From Eudoraea adriatica DSM 19308 (lineage in GTDB: Bacteria; Bacteroidota; Bacteroidia; Flavobacteriales; Flavobacteriaceae): a stretch of 64,000 nt of DNA. The DNA lies in contig NZ_KB907550.1 in assembly GCF_000382125.1 (NCBI RefSeq), positions 1-64,000 of the forward strand, read 5' to 3'. The notes beneath the pieces were generated by a model, which was not told where the DNA came from, did not search any database, and worked only from the letters and a program-made list of their open reading frames with translations. Shown here piece by piece: positions 32,678-42,305 of the stretch. Each line of letters opens with the position of its first letter. Position 1 is the stretch's first letter. Made by a program: the position numbers and the translations under genes.

Positions 32678-33628
32678 TTAAAAACTTTGGGAAGGCAGGT
32701 TCTTCAGCATTTCTGTAGTTGTATTTTCAAGGTTAAACTGCGGTTCCCACCCCCAATCTTCTTTAGCTTTGGTATCATCAATGCTCCGGGGCCAGGTTTC
32801 TGCAATTGTTTGTCTGAAATCCGGATCATAGGATATTTTGAAATCCGGAATGCGTTTCTTTATGCTGGCGCTGATATCAGCCGGAGATAAACTCATGGCT
32901 GACAGGTTATAGGAAGACCTCACCGTTAGCTGATCAGAATTGCAATCCATGAGTTTAATAGTAGCCCTGATAGCATCATCCATAAACATCATGGGAAGTT
33001 TTGCGTCCTCGTTCAGAAAACAAGTATAGCTTCCCTTGTTCAGAGCTTCGTGATATATTTCAATTGCATAGTCTGTCGTACCTCCCCCGGGGAGGGTTTT
33101 CCAGCTAATTAATCCCGGGTACCTTACACTTCTTACGTCCACCCCAAATTTATGGTAGTAATAGGAGCACCATCTTTCACCGGATTGTTTGCTTATGCCG
33201 TAAACAGTGCTTGGTTCCATCAGGGTGCTTTGAGGCGTATTGTCTTTTGGGGTATTTGGGCCAAATACCGCTATGCTGGAAGGCCAGAAGACTTTTTCAA
33301 TTTTCCTTTCTTTTGCGAGGTTTAATACGTTGAAAAGTGAATTCATATTTAAATTCCATGCCCTTTCAGGAAATTTCTCAGCAGTTGCACTTAACATAGC
33401 AGCCATTAGGTAAACTTCTTCAATTTCATGATACATTACAACATCCTCAATAGCTGCGTAATTGGTAGCATCGAGTAATTCAAACGGCCCCGAGTTCATT
33501 AAACTCTCACTGCCTTCACGAATATCACTGGCAACCACCTGGTCATTTCCGTATAATTCTCTTAAGGCAAAGGTAAGTTCTGTGCCAATCTGCCCGCAAG
33601 CTCCCAAAATAAGGATGGATTTATGCAT
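32678..33628 (-). CDS. tdh: SDR-type L-threonine 3-dehydrogenase
   Basis: This 316-residue protein is an extended short-chain dehydrogenase with N-terminal NAD-binding GACGQIGTEL (9-18), VVASDIR, and the catalytic Tyr-x3-Lys pair Y143/K147 in TVYGISKQSGERWC. Family-specific blocks FWPSSIAVFGP, VRSVRYPGLISWKTLPGGGTTDYA and the C-terminal PDFRQTIAETWPRSIDD..A..DWGW match the NAD-dependent threonine dehydrogenases of Flavobacterium and Cytophaga. It oxidises threonine to 2-amino-3-ketobutyrate. It is cytosolic and monocistronic, divergent from the lipoprotein gene at 33693. Confidence 0.92.
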   Translation of the reverse strand: MHKSILILGACGQIGTELTFALRELYGNDQVVASDIREGSESLMNSGPFELLDATNYAAIEDVVMYHEIEEVYLMAAMLSATAEKFPERAWNLNMNSLFNVLNLAKERKIEKVFWPSSIAVFGPNTPKDNTPQSTLMEPSTVYGISKQSGERWCSYYYHKFGVDVRSVRYPGLISWKTLPGGGTTDYAIEIYHEALNKGSYTCFLNEDAKLPMMFMDDAIRATIKLMDCNSDQLTVRSSYNLSAMSLSPADISASIKKRIPDFKISYDPDFRQTIAETWPRSIDDTKAKEDWGWEPQFNLENTTTEMLKNLPSQSF

Positions 33629-33692
33629 AGTTGAAGGGTAAATAAAATTCCTTGGTAAAGATAGCTTTTATTAAAATTTGTACATTCGTCTT

Positions 33693-34187
33693 ATGAGAAA
33701 ATTGTTTGTCATTGGGTTAATTTCGTTGCTCGTGTTCTCCTGTGGCAATAAGCAAAGTTCTGAACAAAGTGTTGAGGCAGATGAGTTGGAATTTGATGTT
33801 CAGAACCTGCCAAAAAAATCAACTTTAAATAGCGGGGCCACCGCAATTGTGGATACCTGGGCCGAATTTAAAGATTTGGATATGGCTTTTGACGGACTTT
33901 ACGCCGTTGAAAATAATGAAGAACTCATTCTCCTTATTGATGAGTTTATAGAGAAACAAAATGCACTTGCTGTTTCCAACTACCCGGAACTTTTTGATAA
34001 ACCACAGGTAAAAAGCAGGCAAAAAGTTTTTAAAACGTATATTCTAAAAGTAAGGGCAACCCTCGAATACCGCAAGGACCCTATGGAACCAACCATTGAA
34101 ATGGTCAATGCTTTTAACGGACTGCGCAATCAGTTTAATGTAATGGTAAATTATAATTTGGACACAAAAATGATTTTAGATGAATAG
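33693..34187 (+). CDS. hypothetical lipoprotein
   Basis: From ATG 33693 the product is 164 residues with a clear lipoprotein signal (MRKLFVIGLISLLVFSCGNK). The mature part is helical, with no recognised motif (NSGATAIVDTWAEFKDLDMAFDGLY, then an acidic helix ELILLIDEFIEKQNAL). A TTG five codons upstream is less likely because it precedes the basic n-region. The gene overlaps the next one by 8 bp, implying translational coupling. Function is unknown. Confidence 0.75.
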   Translation: MRKLFVIGLISLLVFSCGNKQSSEQSVEADELEFDVQNLPKKSTLNSGATAIVDTWAEFKDLDMAFDGLYAVENNEELILLIDEFIEKQNALAVSNYPELFDKPQVKSRQKVFKTYILKVRATLEYRKDPMEPTIEMVNAFNGLRNQFNVMVNYNLDTKMILDE

Positions 34188-34674
34188 GTTATTAATGATT
34201 ATCCTAATGTTATTTGCAGGGCATTTGATTGCCCAGGAAAATAGCCAAAAGGAATTGAATGAACTGATTAATGAATGGCATGAGGCAGCATCCAAAGCCG
34301 ATTATGAGACTTATTTTGGGATACTGGCGGATGACGGCGTGTTTATAGGGACGGATGCCTCAGAAAATTGGCAAAATGAGGATTTCAGGACATTTTCAAA
34401 ACCCTATTTTGATAGGGGTAAAGCCTGGAGTTTTACAACTATTGAACGAAATATTTATATTGATAAATCAGGAAATTTTGCCTGGTTTGATGAATTATTG
34501 GATACCCAAATGGAAATTTGCCGGGGATCTGGTGTGCTTGCCAAAGAAAATGGTAAATGGAGAATAAAACACTATGTGCTTTCCATTACTATTCCAAACG
34601 AGGATGTGGATCAGGTTACTCAGCTGAAAAAGGAAAAGGATAGCCTATTCATACTAAACAAAAAACTCCGCTAG
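34180..34674 (+). CDS. secreted SnoaL/DUF4440-like (NTF2-fold) protein
   Basis: This 164-residue protein has a signal peptide (MNRLLMIILMLFAGHLIAQ, about 1-19) and an NTF2-like cone fold: NELINEWHEAASKADYETYFGILADDGVFIGTDASE, then SFTTIERNIYIDKSGNFAWFDELLDT and ENGKWRIKHYVLSI. This is the SnoaL_3/DUF4440 pattern seen in many Bacteroidetes periplasmic proteins; the domain alone does not tell the ligand or reaction. A C-terminal coiled segment (VTQLKKEKDSLFILNKKL) follows. The start overlaps the preceding lipoprotein gene, so the two form an operon, possibly continuing to the trehalase 48 bp downstream. Confidence 0.8.
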   Translation: MNRLLMIILMLFAGHLIAQENSQKELNELINEWHEAASKADYETYFGILADDGVFIGTDASENWQNEDFRTFSKPYFDRGKAWSFTTIERNIYIDKSGNFAWFDELLDTQMEICRGSGVLAKENGKWRIKHYVLSITIPNEDVDQVTQLKKEKDSLFILNKKLR

Positions 34675-34722
34675 AACATATGATATTTCATATGGCCAGA
34701 TCAGTCAGAAAATTATGATATT

Positions 34723-36312
34723 ATGAAAATCGACAGAATCTTCCTCTCTTTTATTTTTCTATTTATCTTATCAGTGGGTTGCAAAACGGAACCCAAAGAG
34801 CAGCAAATAGATTATTATTCCTCTCCATTATTTATGGATGTGCAAATGGAAGCAATCTTTGAAGATTCCAAGACTTTCGTAGATCTTGTCCCTAAGGATT
34901 CTTATTATGCGCTAAACAATAAATATGAGAAAGAAAGACAAGATGAGAATTTTGATCTTAAAGCTTTTGTCGCGGAAAATTTCAGCGATAAGTCTACGGC
35001 AACATTGACCTTTGAAACAGACACAACCCATACGATGTATGAGCATATTAGCAGCATCTGGGGCAAATTAACCAGAGGGCCGGATTCTTTAGTCCCATAT
35101 TCTTCCAGAATATCCCTTCCTTATGAATACGTTGTACCCGGAGGTAGATTTAAGGAAATTTATTATTGGGACAGTTATTTTACCATAGAAGGTTTGTTGG
35201 TAGATAATCAGGAGCACATTGCCAGGAACATGGTTGATAATTTCGCTTATTTAATAGACACCCTGGGATTTATCCCAAATGGCACCAGGAATTATTATTT
35301 AAGTCGTTCACAACCACCCTTTTTTACGCTCATGGCTTCCGCATTAGCTCGCAAAGACAGTATGGTTTTAGTTGAGTATTTACCACGGATAGCGAAGGAA
35401 TATGATTTTTGGATGGCGGGTAAGGATTTAATTGAAAGCCAGTATGAGGCTAACAAGTATGTGGTTAAAGTAGGAGATGATTCCTTCCTTAATCGCTATT
35501 GGGACAGCAGCCTTACACCACGCCCTGAAAGCTACAAGGAAGATTATCATTTGGCTGCGGACCTGGCGACGGAGAAGGAAAAAACAGATCTGTATGTTAA
35601 TTTAAGGGCCGGTGCAACTTCCGGCTGGGATTTTAGCAGCCGATGGTTCGCTGAGGAAGATTCTTTTAGATCTACAAATACAGCAAATATATTACCGGTA
35701 GACCTGAACTGCCTGCTTTATTTTATGGAGAAGCAAATAGCTTATGGATATAGTTTAAAAGGGGATAAGGAATCTGAATTGCAATACGGTAAAAAGGCAT
35801 TGAAGCGTAAGGAGTTGATTCAAAAAACCTTTTGGGATGAAGATGTACAATTCTTTATGGATTATGAATTTAGAACGAAAAGCAATACAGATGAATTTAC
35901 ACTGGCGGCTGTTTATCCTTTGTTCTTCAACATTGCCACAAAGGAACAGGCAGCAGCGGTTAAGGAAAAATTAATCGCTGATTTTTTAAAAGGCGGAGGT
36001 CTTCTCACTACGCTAAAAAACACAGGGCAACAATGGGATGCCCCAAACGGATGGGCTCCTTTGCAATGGATGGCTGTGCACGGCTTGCTCAACTATGGGT
36101 ATGAAGAAGAAGCGTTGGATATAATGAAAAGATGGCTGGCAATCAATGAAAGGGTTTACAGAAACACCGGAAAGATGATGGAAAAGTATAATGTAGAGGA
36201 TACGAGCTTGCTATCCGGGGGAGGTGAATACGAGACCCAGGATGGATTTGGCTGGACCAATGGCGTAGCATTAGGGTTTAAGGCCCTGGTAGAACAAATG
36301 GAGACTGACTGA
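34723..36312 (+). CDS. treA: trehalase (GH37), lipoprotein
   Basis: This 529-residue protein has a lipoprotein signal (lipobox LSVGC, Cys20). Family 37 signature 1 is at 139-152 (PGGRFKEIYYWDSY) and signature 2 at 437 onward (QWDAPNGWAP). The general acid Asp is D303 in ATSGWDFSSRW, and the base Glu is E502 in GGGEYETQDGFGWTNG. All expected catalytic elements are present. It hydrolyses trehalose to two glucose units. As a lipoprotein it is presumably anchored at the outer or inner membrane facing the periplasm, unlike cytosolic TreF. No trehalose transporter is adjacent. Confidence 0.94.
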   Translation: MKIDRIFLSFIFLFILSVGCKTEPKEQQIDYYSSPLFMDVQMEAIFEDSKTFVDLVPKDSYYALNNKYEKERQDENFDLKAFVAENFSDKSTATLTFETDTTHTMYEHISSIWGKLTRGPDSLVPYSSRISLPYEYVVPGGRFKEIYYWDSYFTIEGLLVDNQEHIARNMVDNFAYLIDTLGFIPNGTRNYYLSRSQPPFFTLMASALARKDSMVLVEYLPRIAKEYDFWMAGKDLIESQYEANKYVVKVGDDSFLNRYWDSSLTPRPESYKEDYHLAADLATEKEKTDLYVNLRAGATSGWDFSSRWFAEEDSFRSTNTANILPVDLNCLLYFMEKQIAYGYSLKGDKESELQYGKKALKRKELIQKTFWDEDVQFFMDYEFRTKSNTDEFTLAAVYPLFFNIATKEQAAAVKEKLIADFLKGGGLLTTLKNTGQQWDAPNGWAPLQWMAVHGLLNYGYEEEALDIMKRWLAINERVYRNTGKMMEKYNVEDTSLLSGGGEYETQDGFGWTNGVALGFKALVEQMETD

Positions 36313-36454
36313 CACATTAAACAGGTCGCTAATAGATGGCAACATTTAAATAACAACCCTTTTCATTCTGAAAAAATTTTAAGGTTTGGTGAAAGTTTAA
36401 GGTTAATTCAGGACGTATTGGATAGTAATCTTAATTGGACTATTATATACAACT

Positions 36455-37546
36455 ATGGCAAGGTCACTGCTTTTTATACCGGACATTTCGGGTTTCACTA
36501 AATTTGTTCAGACCACAGAAGTAACACATAGCCAGCATGTTATTGCCGAATTGCTGGAAGTACTCATAGAAGCAAATACGGAGGAGCTACAGCTGGCAGA
36601 GGTTGAAGGAGACGCCCTTTTTTTTTATAAGGAAGGGGAATTGCTTTCACAGGAAAAATTGCTTGCCCAGATAGAAACCATGTTTACTGCATTTGCAGGG
36701 CATCTGAAACTTTTGGAAGAGAATAGAATTTGTCCGTGCAATGCCTGTGCCTCTGCTCCTAAACTGGAGTTAAAAATTGTTGCTCATTGTGGTGAGATTG
36801 AATTTCTGGAAGTACAGGGAAACAGAAAGCCATTTGGAAAACAGGTTATAGAAGCACACAGGTTACTTAAGAATTCTGTTGAAAGTAATAATTACGTGCT
36901 AATAAGCAAGGAACTCTCTTCCTGCATTGAGCTGCCAATTTATTATTATAGCAAGGTTTTCAGATTTAGGCAGGGGAAAGATATTTATGACCAGGAAGTA
37001 GTTGAATATATTTATTCGTTAATTGATAGTAGCAAATTAAATATAATAGAATATTCCCGTGCTAAAGAGGTTGTATTTGATACACCACCCGACTTTGTTT
37101 TGGAAAGGAATTTTTATATTCCGGCCGAAACACTTTTAGAATATGTTACCAATCTTACCTATAGAAATTTTTGGGTAAAAGGCGTTGATAGATTTGATTA
37201 CAACGAAAATGAAGTTACGAGATTGGGCACAGAACACGTATGCGTAATAAATAATAAACATTTTAACTTTGAAGCCGTTAAGAAAAAAGTCAAGTCCGGA
37301 AAATATGTTTATGGAGAAAAAACTACCAATATTCCTGTCGCGGATACCTTCTATCAATTTTATACTTTTAGCCCTATTTCAGAAGATTCCAGTCATTTAA
37401 AAGTAGAACTTTATTGGGAAACAAGATCTTTACTAAAAAAAATACTAATGACTCTTTTTGGCAAAAGGGTATTAGTGAAAAACACTAAAAATAGCTTGGA
37501 TTTATTGTTTAAATTCAGCGAAGAAAGGGGTACTAAGCCCACCTGA
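36455..37546 (+). CDS. DUF2652 protein, class III cyclase-like domain plus SRPBCC-like C-terminus
   Basis: In this 363-residue protein the first about 175 residues follow a nucleotide-cyclase-like pattern: FIPDISGFTKFVQTTE (Asp in the position of the first metal ligand) and LAEVEGDALFFYKEGE (GDA, second metal ligand), then KIVAHCGEIEF. A CPCNAC cysteine cluster lies at about 90-95. The substrate and transition-state residues of true cyclases (Lys, NxxxR) are not apparent, so enzymatic activity is uncertain. The C-terminal half (PDFVLERNFYIPAETLLEYVTNLTYRNFWVKGVDRFDYN) resembles an SRPBCC/START-like ligand-binding fold. It is cytosolic. It shares a convergent terminator with the TPR gene. Confidence 0.75.
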   Translation: MARSLLFIPDISGFTKFVQTTEVTHSQHVIAELLEVLIEANTEELQLAEVEGDALFFYKEGELLSQEKLLAQIETMFTAFAGHLKLLEENRICPCNACASAPKLELKIVAHCGEIEFLEVQGNRKPFGKQVIEAHRLLKNSVESNNYVLISKELSSCIELPIYYYSKVFRFRQGKDIYDQEVVEYIYSLIDSSKLNIIEYSRAKEVVFDTPPDFVLERNFYIPAETLLEYVTNLTYRNFWVKGVDRFDYNENEVTRLGTEHVCVINNKHFNFEAVKKKVKSGKYVYGEKTTNIPVADTFYQFYTFSPISEDSSHLKVELYWETRSLLKKILMTLFGKRVLVKNTKNSLDLLFKFSEERGTKPT

Positions 37547-37586
37547 TAGAGGAATGACATTTTAAATCAATTCATTTATTGTAATA

Positions 37587-37617
37587 AAAAAGGCGGGCAA
37601 TATTTGCCCGCCTTTTT
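37587..37617. terminator. bidirectional intrinsic terminator
   Basis: GGCGGGCAA and TTGCCCGCC form a perfect 9-bp stem with a 3-nt loop, flanked by A-runs on the left and T-runs on the right. It serves the convergent genes ending at 37546 (plus) and 37637 (minus). Confidence 0.93.
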
Positions 37618-37636
37618 GTTATGTTTGAAAGAAAAC

Positions 37637-38341
37637 CTAATTCTGTTTTTCGGTAGATTCGGCTTTCCTGGATTCGAGTGCCTGTTTACTAAGACTTGCC
37701 AGATTAAAGTTAGGATCAAGTTTTAAGGCTTCATCAATAGTGGCAATTGCCACGTCAATATCATCCTTATTCATATTGTATTGGATAAGACCTTTTAAAT
37801 GTAAGAAGGCGGCCCTAAGTGGGACTTCATACGGCTGCTGTCTTTCATAAAATGCATATTTCATTTCATCTGCAGCGTTAAGGATGCCATATTCAATATT
37901 GACGCTGGCACCTGCGTTATCCCCAACCTGAATCTTGAGATCTGCCAGTTCATAAGCCAAATAGGCGTTTGGCTGCCTGGAATATAATACCTCAAACTGT
38001 TCAAGGGCTCTTTTAGGCTGATTCAGCGCTTTCAATGAAATTGCCTTTACCTGGACCGCAAGATCTGAATCTGTATCGTTCTTTTCAATTCCAATAGTAT
38101 TTAATGCCTGCAGATGCTGATTGTTATTGGCATATACATATGCAAGGGTATCTCTCCTTTCAATTGAAGGTGAAATCACATTCAGGTGAGTCAGCGCATT
38201 GATAATACCGGATATATCAGACTGTTTTTTCATTTCGGTATAATATGCCTCAAAATGCTTCTGCAGCTCTGTGGATGTTTGCGAATATCCGGTGTAAGAA
38301 TATCCCAGACAAACAATAATAACAAATAAAAGTTTTTTCAT
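37637..38341 (-). CDS. secreted tetratricopeptide-repeat protein
   Basis: From ATG 38341 the product is 234 residues, with a signal peptide (MKKLLFVIIVCLGYSYTGYSQ) and TPR-like helical pairs: LNVISPSIERRDTLAYVYANNNQHLQALNTIG, KAISLKALNQPKRALEQFEVLYSRQPNAYLAYELADLKIQVGDNAGA and a final IDEALKLDPNFNLA. It probably mediates protein interactions in the periplasm. A TTG start eight codons upstream would place extra residues before the signal peptide and is rejected. A TAGTTTTG promoter-like element lies just upstream on the minus strand (about 38370-38363). Confidence 0.85.
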   Translation of the reverse strand: MKKLLFVIIVCLGYSYTGYSQTSTELQKHFEAYYTEMKKQSDISGIINALTHLNVISPSIERRDTLAYVYANNNQHLQALNTIGIEKNDTDSDLAVQVKAISLKALNQPKRALEQFEVLYSRQPNAYLAYELADLKIQVGDNAGASVNIEYGILNAADEMKYAFYERQQPYEVPLRAAFLHLKGLIQYNMNKDDIDVAIATIDEALKLDPNFNLASLSKQALESRKAESTEKQN

Positions 38342-38562
38342 TATCCCATAAATTTTGTGCGGCAAAACTAATACATTTTTTTTGGTCTTTATATAAGGAA
38401 ACTCTTAAAAAATAGGTTCGTCGGCCCTTTTTAGGGTCTGGCAATTACTATTCGACCGGTCTCTGTTAATTTATTTTTGGTATGACCGGTTTCAGTATTT
38501 GCAGGGATAACAAAAAAGGTCGCCGCATGGCATCCTTTTAGTAATGGGATTATTGAGCAGAA

Positions 38563-39372
38563 TTATTCATTGATTTCTGTATAAAAGCGGATATTTTTAT
38601 TGAGGAAATTCCTGCTAATAATTATTTTTCCACTTTTATTGGATTCAGAGTTCAGATACTGGGGTCTCGGAAGCTTATTTTTATCTGCCATTTGTGAATA
38701 ATAATCTTTTTTCAATGGGTGTTCGGGATAGACACCGTTAAAGATTTGATCCCACCACTTGTTTTCTATGACCGATTTAATCAGATGAATACAATCATTC
38801 AAGTGTATCAGGTTTACAGGATCATTTCCATTACTTAGGTTTTTCTTGCCGGAAAGCATTGTAACAGGATGTCTTTTTGGCCCAATAAGACCTCCAAATC
38901 GTATAATGGTAGTTTGAATGGATTTGTCTTTTTGAAAAATCTTTTCAACTTCAAGCAGTTGTTTGCCGGATTCAGTCACAGGCATGGGCGATGAATCTTC
39001 TGTTACCTCCCCTTCTGCATCGCCATATACCGAAGTACTGCTCACAAATAGTATTTTTTTAACACTTGATTTTCCTATTTCATCGTGAAAAAATTTCATC
39101 TTCAGCACGTAATTCTCAATGTTGTTGCCCCTTAGCCTGGGCGGCACATTTACAATAAGGACATCGAGTCCGTCCAGAAATTCTTTAATAGGCCCTTTTA
39201 TCCCACCCTGTCCCAAAATAATCAGATAGGACATTATTCCTTCCTCTGCCAAAATGGACAGTTTTGAGTTATTGGTAGTGCTTCCACGTAAATGATAGCC
39301 ATCTTGTATCAGAGATTTGGCCAGGGGTAACCCGAGCCATCCACATCCAATAATTCCAACAGTATTTTTCAA
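38563..39372 (-). CDS. NAD(P)-binding SDR-type epimerase-like protein
   Basis: This 269-residue Rossmann-fold protein has a GIIGCGWLGLPLAKSL glycine motif at 5-20, a variant typical of the YeeZ-like group of extended SDRs. VLIVNVPPRLRGN and FVSSTSVYGDAEGEVTED carry the Ser/Tyr region; the usual YxxxK Tyr is in VYG and the Lys position is ambiguous (ESGKQLLEVEKI). The reaction and substrate are unknown. Its start codon overlaps the stop of the M28 peptidase gene in ATGA, so the two are co-translated. Confidence 0.82.
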   Translation of the reverse strand: MKNTVGIIGCGWLGLPLAKSLIQDGYHLRGSTTNNSKLSILAEEGIMSYLIILGQGGIKGPIKEFLDGLDVLIVNVPPRLRGNNIENYVLKMKFFHDEIGKSSVKKILFVSSTSVYGDAEGEVTEDSSPMPVTESGKQLLEVEKIFQKDKSIQTTIIRFGGLIGPKRHPVTMLSGKKNLSNGNDPVNLIHLNDCIHLIKSVIENKWWDQIFNGVYPEHPLKKDYYSQMADKNKLPRPQYLNSESNKSGKIIISRNFLNKNIRFYTEINE

Positions 39373-41645
39373 AATTTAATTGTTTTAATCAATAAAACGG
39401 CATCATTAAGAACAAAGGGCATCGGAATGAATTCTTTTCCTCTTTCAGGAACTGAAAATACAGGATTATTCAGCAGATCGTTGGAAGCTTCGTATAATGT
39501 TAGTTCTAATGATTCTTCTTTAGGGATCCTCAGCTGTATTTCGGTATAATCATTATTGCTTATGAAATGCGTAATTAGCTTTCTTCCTTTCCTGTTGTCC
39601 AGATAATAATCGGATAGTGCAACACTATTTATTTTGGCTTCCAAAATTCTTGTTTCATTTGTAAAGACATCCAATCTATTTACATCTCGTTGCGGGCTAA
39701 TACGGAATTCCAATACGCGGTGCTCCCCAATTAGCGTATCTATAGTGACTTCAACTTTGGGCGGCAATAGTTCTTTTATTGGAGCATCTGCCACATAGGT
39801 AAAATCGGTATCGTATTTACTGCTAATGGTGGCAAGACCTTCGGGAATGGTTTTGTTTTCCCCCAGATATTGGGAAGTCCAGGAAGATAGGTCATTTTCA
39901 TAAGTAGCCCATTGCGCTTTGTTTTTATCTGTATTAAGAATATACAAGAGACTTGTGGGCTTTGGATTTTCACTTTTATTACCTGAGTTTATATGGGCCG
40001 ATACCATAAACCCCAGGAATAAAAGAAAAGACAAAGAGGCGATTCGTTTCTTATGTTTATAAGCTTCAAAAACCGGTAGGAGCAGAAAGAAGGTAAGGGT
40101 TGTAAGAACGGTAGATGCTACCAACATTTTTAAACCCAACCCTACAGGAAACATTTGAATAAAAGGGGTATATATCCAAATGGCCGGAAACGCCAGAACC
40201 ACTAAAAAATACAGATTTGATTTTTCCTCTTGAACGCTTATCATTAATGACCCTAAAAGTGCATAAAGGGGTAATATAAAATAACTTGCGCCAGGCAAGT
40301 AGGATGTTAACCCCCAACTTATGATTAACCAAATGATTAGCGGAGCTACCAGTAGATTTGAAATTGGTATTTCCCTGTAATGGTGATAGACCCGGAAACA
40401 AACACCAAGGGAGAAAAGTACAAAGGCAATAATATACATATGTCCGTTGTACGTAAAGCCATGCAAAATATCATTATACTGAGGGTAAATCCACTTTAAT
40501 GCAGACCAAGCATACCAGCCAGCGATTCCGTTTATAGCCAATGTAAGCAATAGGGGCAAGAACCCCCTGCCAATTTCTTTCAGATTAAGACGCTTTATTT
40601 TAAAACCGTAGAAAAGGAGCGCAACCAGCAAGACCAAAGCCAAATAGAACATGGGCCAAATCCAGTCAAAAGGGTATGAAATAAATTTGAATAAGGGCAC
40701 ATTAAAATATATAGAGTCGTTTAAGCTCTTTAAGTCGGTAAGGTCCGACTGGCTGAAATGGTGCAGGAGAGGCATTAAATAACTTCCCTGATGCGCCAGG
40801 GAATTCTTATCCAGGCGGTCATAGTTATCTAGCGCGGTATGGTAGTCATAATGGTCATCAATAAAGGCAAAATTAAAACCTTCAATATCCCTATCTTCCC
40901 TGAAAACAGTAAGATCTGTATCATTCGGGAGTAATTTATATACACTATATACCAGTGAATTTGCTACCGGATAATCAGGATCTGCTTTGGTAAACTCTTC
41001 TATTAATTTTTCATTTCCCCGGTTTGTTTCAATAAGCATATAGGATTGGCCGCCGCTACCGCGCGCTTCGAAATTCAAAACCAAACCTACGTCTTTTGCC
41101 CGGGGATGCCTGTTTACAAATAAGTCGGCACCATTTAAACCTAATTCTTCGGCGTCAGAAAAGAGAATAAGTATATCATTTTTAGGAATCGTATCACTTG
41201 CTAAATAAGCCCGGACACCTTCCAGTATGGTTGCAACTCCGCTCGCTGCATCACTTGCCCCCATAGAAGAGTGCGGGTTACTGTCATAATGCGAGAGCAG
41301 CACAAGGGTTTTTCCCGGCTGAGAGCCATTTATTCTGGCAATTATATTTTCCGCCTTACTAAAATTACCCCAATCTCCGGCAGTATATCCTTTTTGAGTT
41401 GAGGGTTCTAACCCCATTTGAGTTAATTGATCAATAATATATTTTTTTACCGTTTCATGGGCATCAAAGCCCACGGCATGTGGCTTTATAGATATGGCTT
41501 CAACATGTTCTAATGCCCGGTCAGTAGAAAAAGTGATATCAGGCTTGTCCAAATCCGACTTATATGTAGGCATTACAGTGTCAAAACTCAGGTAAATAGC
41601 CAATAGAATAAGGAGAAAGGAGATTGGCCGGACATATGTCTTCAT
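39369..41645 (-). CDS. membrane-embedded M28-family aminopeptidase
   Basis: This 758-residue protein has an N-terminal membrane anchor (about 8-24) and a periplasmic M28 zinc peptidase domain with metal ligands visible in VLLSHYDSNP (His), GASDAASGVA (bridging Asp), FSDAEELGLNGA (Glu-Glu) and the late DDHYDYHTALDNYD. A block of about eight transmembrane helices (about 325-560) and a C-terminal beta domain of about 200 residues follow. This is the ERMP1/FXNA-like arrangement. It is expected to remove N-terminal residues from peptides at the inner-membrane periplasmic face. The downstream SDR gene overlaps by four bases. Confidence 0.87.
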   Translation of the reverse strand: MKTYVRPISFLLILLAIYLSFDTVMPTYKSDLDKPDITFSTDRALEHVEAISIKPHAVGFDAHETVKKYIIDQLTQMGLEPSTQKGYTAGDWGNFSKAENIIARINGSQPGKTLVLLSHYDSNPHSSMGASDAASGVATILEGVRAYLASDTIPKNDILILFSDAEELGLNGADLFVNRHPRAKDVGLVLNFEARGSGGQSYMLIETNRGNEKLIEEFTKADPDYPVANSLVYSVYKLLPNDTDLTVFREDRDIEGFNFAFIDDHYDYHTALDNYDRLDKNSLAHQGSYLMPLLHHFSQSDLTDLKSLNDSIYFNVPLFKFISYPFDWIWPMFYLALVLLVALLFYGFKIKRLNLKEIGRGFLPLLLTLAINGIAGWYAWSALKWIYPQYNDILHGFTYNGHMYIIAFVLFSLGVCFRVYHHYREIPISNLLVAPLIIWLIISWGLTSYLPGASYFILPLYALLGSLMISVQEEKSNLYFLVVLAFPAIWIYTPFIQMFPVGLGLKMLVASTVLTTLTFFLLLPVFEAYKHKKRIASLSFLLFLGFMVSAHINSGNKSENPKPTSLLYILNTDKNKAQWATYENDLSSWTSQYLGENKTIPEGLATISSKYDTDFTYVADAPIKELLPPKVEVTIDTLIGEHRVLEFRISPQRDVNRLDVFTNETRILEAKINSVALSDYYLDNRKGRKLITHFISNNDYTEIQLRIPKEESLELTLYEASNDLLNNPVFSVPERGKEFIPMPFVLNDAVLLIKTIKF

Positions 41646-41763
41646 AATTCGGAATTGATAGATAAAAGTATAAAATTCTGATGCTTTGGCTCATTTTACC
41701 GAATATATTTAATACTTATTCAGGAAATACGTATATTTAATATTAAGCAAATTCTGAAAAGGC

Positions 41764-42237
41764 ATGGGAATAAAGAGTTTTATGGGCCGTAGAGCCAATG
41801 AAAGATCCAAAAAAAAGGAATATGATGCTCCTATCTTAGTGGAGGATTATATGACCAGGAAGTTAGTGACTTTTAGTCCCGATCAATCCATACTTGAGGT
41901 AATGGAATCCTTCGCAAAACACCATATTTCGGGAGGCCCGGTAATGGATGATAATGGTTTTCTGGTTGGGATTATATCTGAAGCAGATTGTATGAAGCAG
42001 ATTTCTGAGAGCCGTTATTTTAACCAACCCATCCTGGATAAAAGCGTTGAGCGTTTTATGACAAAGAATGTGGAGACCATACCACACGATATGAGCATTT
42101 TTGATGCTGCAGGAATCTTTGACAGACACAATCGAAGAAGATTACCGGTTATGAAAGATGGTTTGCTTGTAGGTCAGATTAGTAGAAAAGACATCGTAAT
42201 TGCTGCGCTCAAACTCAGTGGTGAAAACTGGAAATAA
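41764..42237 (+). CDS. CBS-domain pair protein
   Basis: This 157-residue protein consists of a short basic N-terminus and two CBS domains (about 25-80, VEDYMTRKLVTFSPDQSILEVMESF..HHISGGPVMDDNGFLVGIIS; and about 95-152, VERFMTKNVETIPHDMSIFDAAGIFDRHNRRRLPVMKDGLLVGQISRKDI). CBS pairs bind adenosine nucleotides and regulate partner proteins. No fused effector domain is present, so the partner is unknown. It is monocistronic and cytosolic. Confidence 0.9.
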   Translation: MGIKSFMGRRANERSKKKEYDAPILVEDYMTRKLVTFSPDQSILEVMESFAKHHISGGPVMDDNGFLVGIISEADCMKQISESRYFNQPILDKSVERFMTKNVETIPHDMSIFDAAGIFDRHNRRRLPVMKDGLLVGQISRKDIVIAALKLSGENWK

Positions 42238-42305
42238 CCCTTTTAAATTTAGAAGGCTGAAAGACTTTTTCCTTATCGGGATTTGGATATCTTAGAGTAT
42301 TCTGT

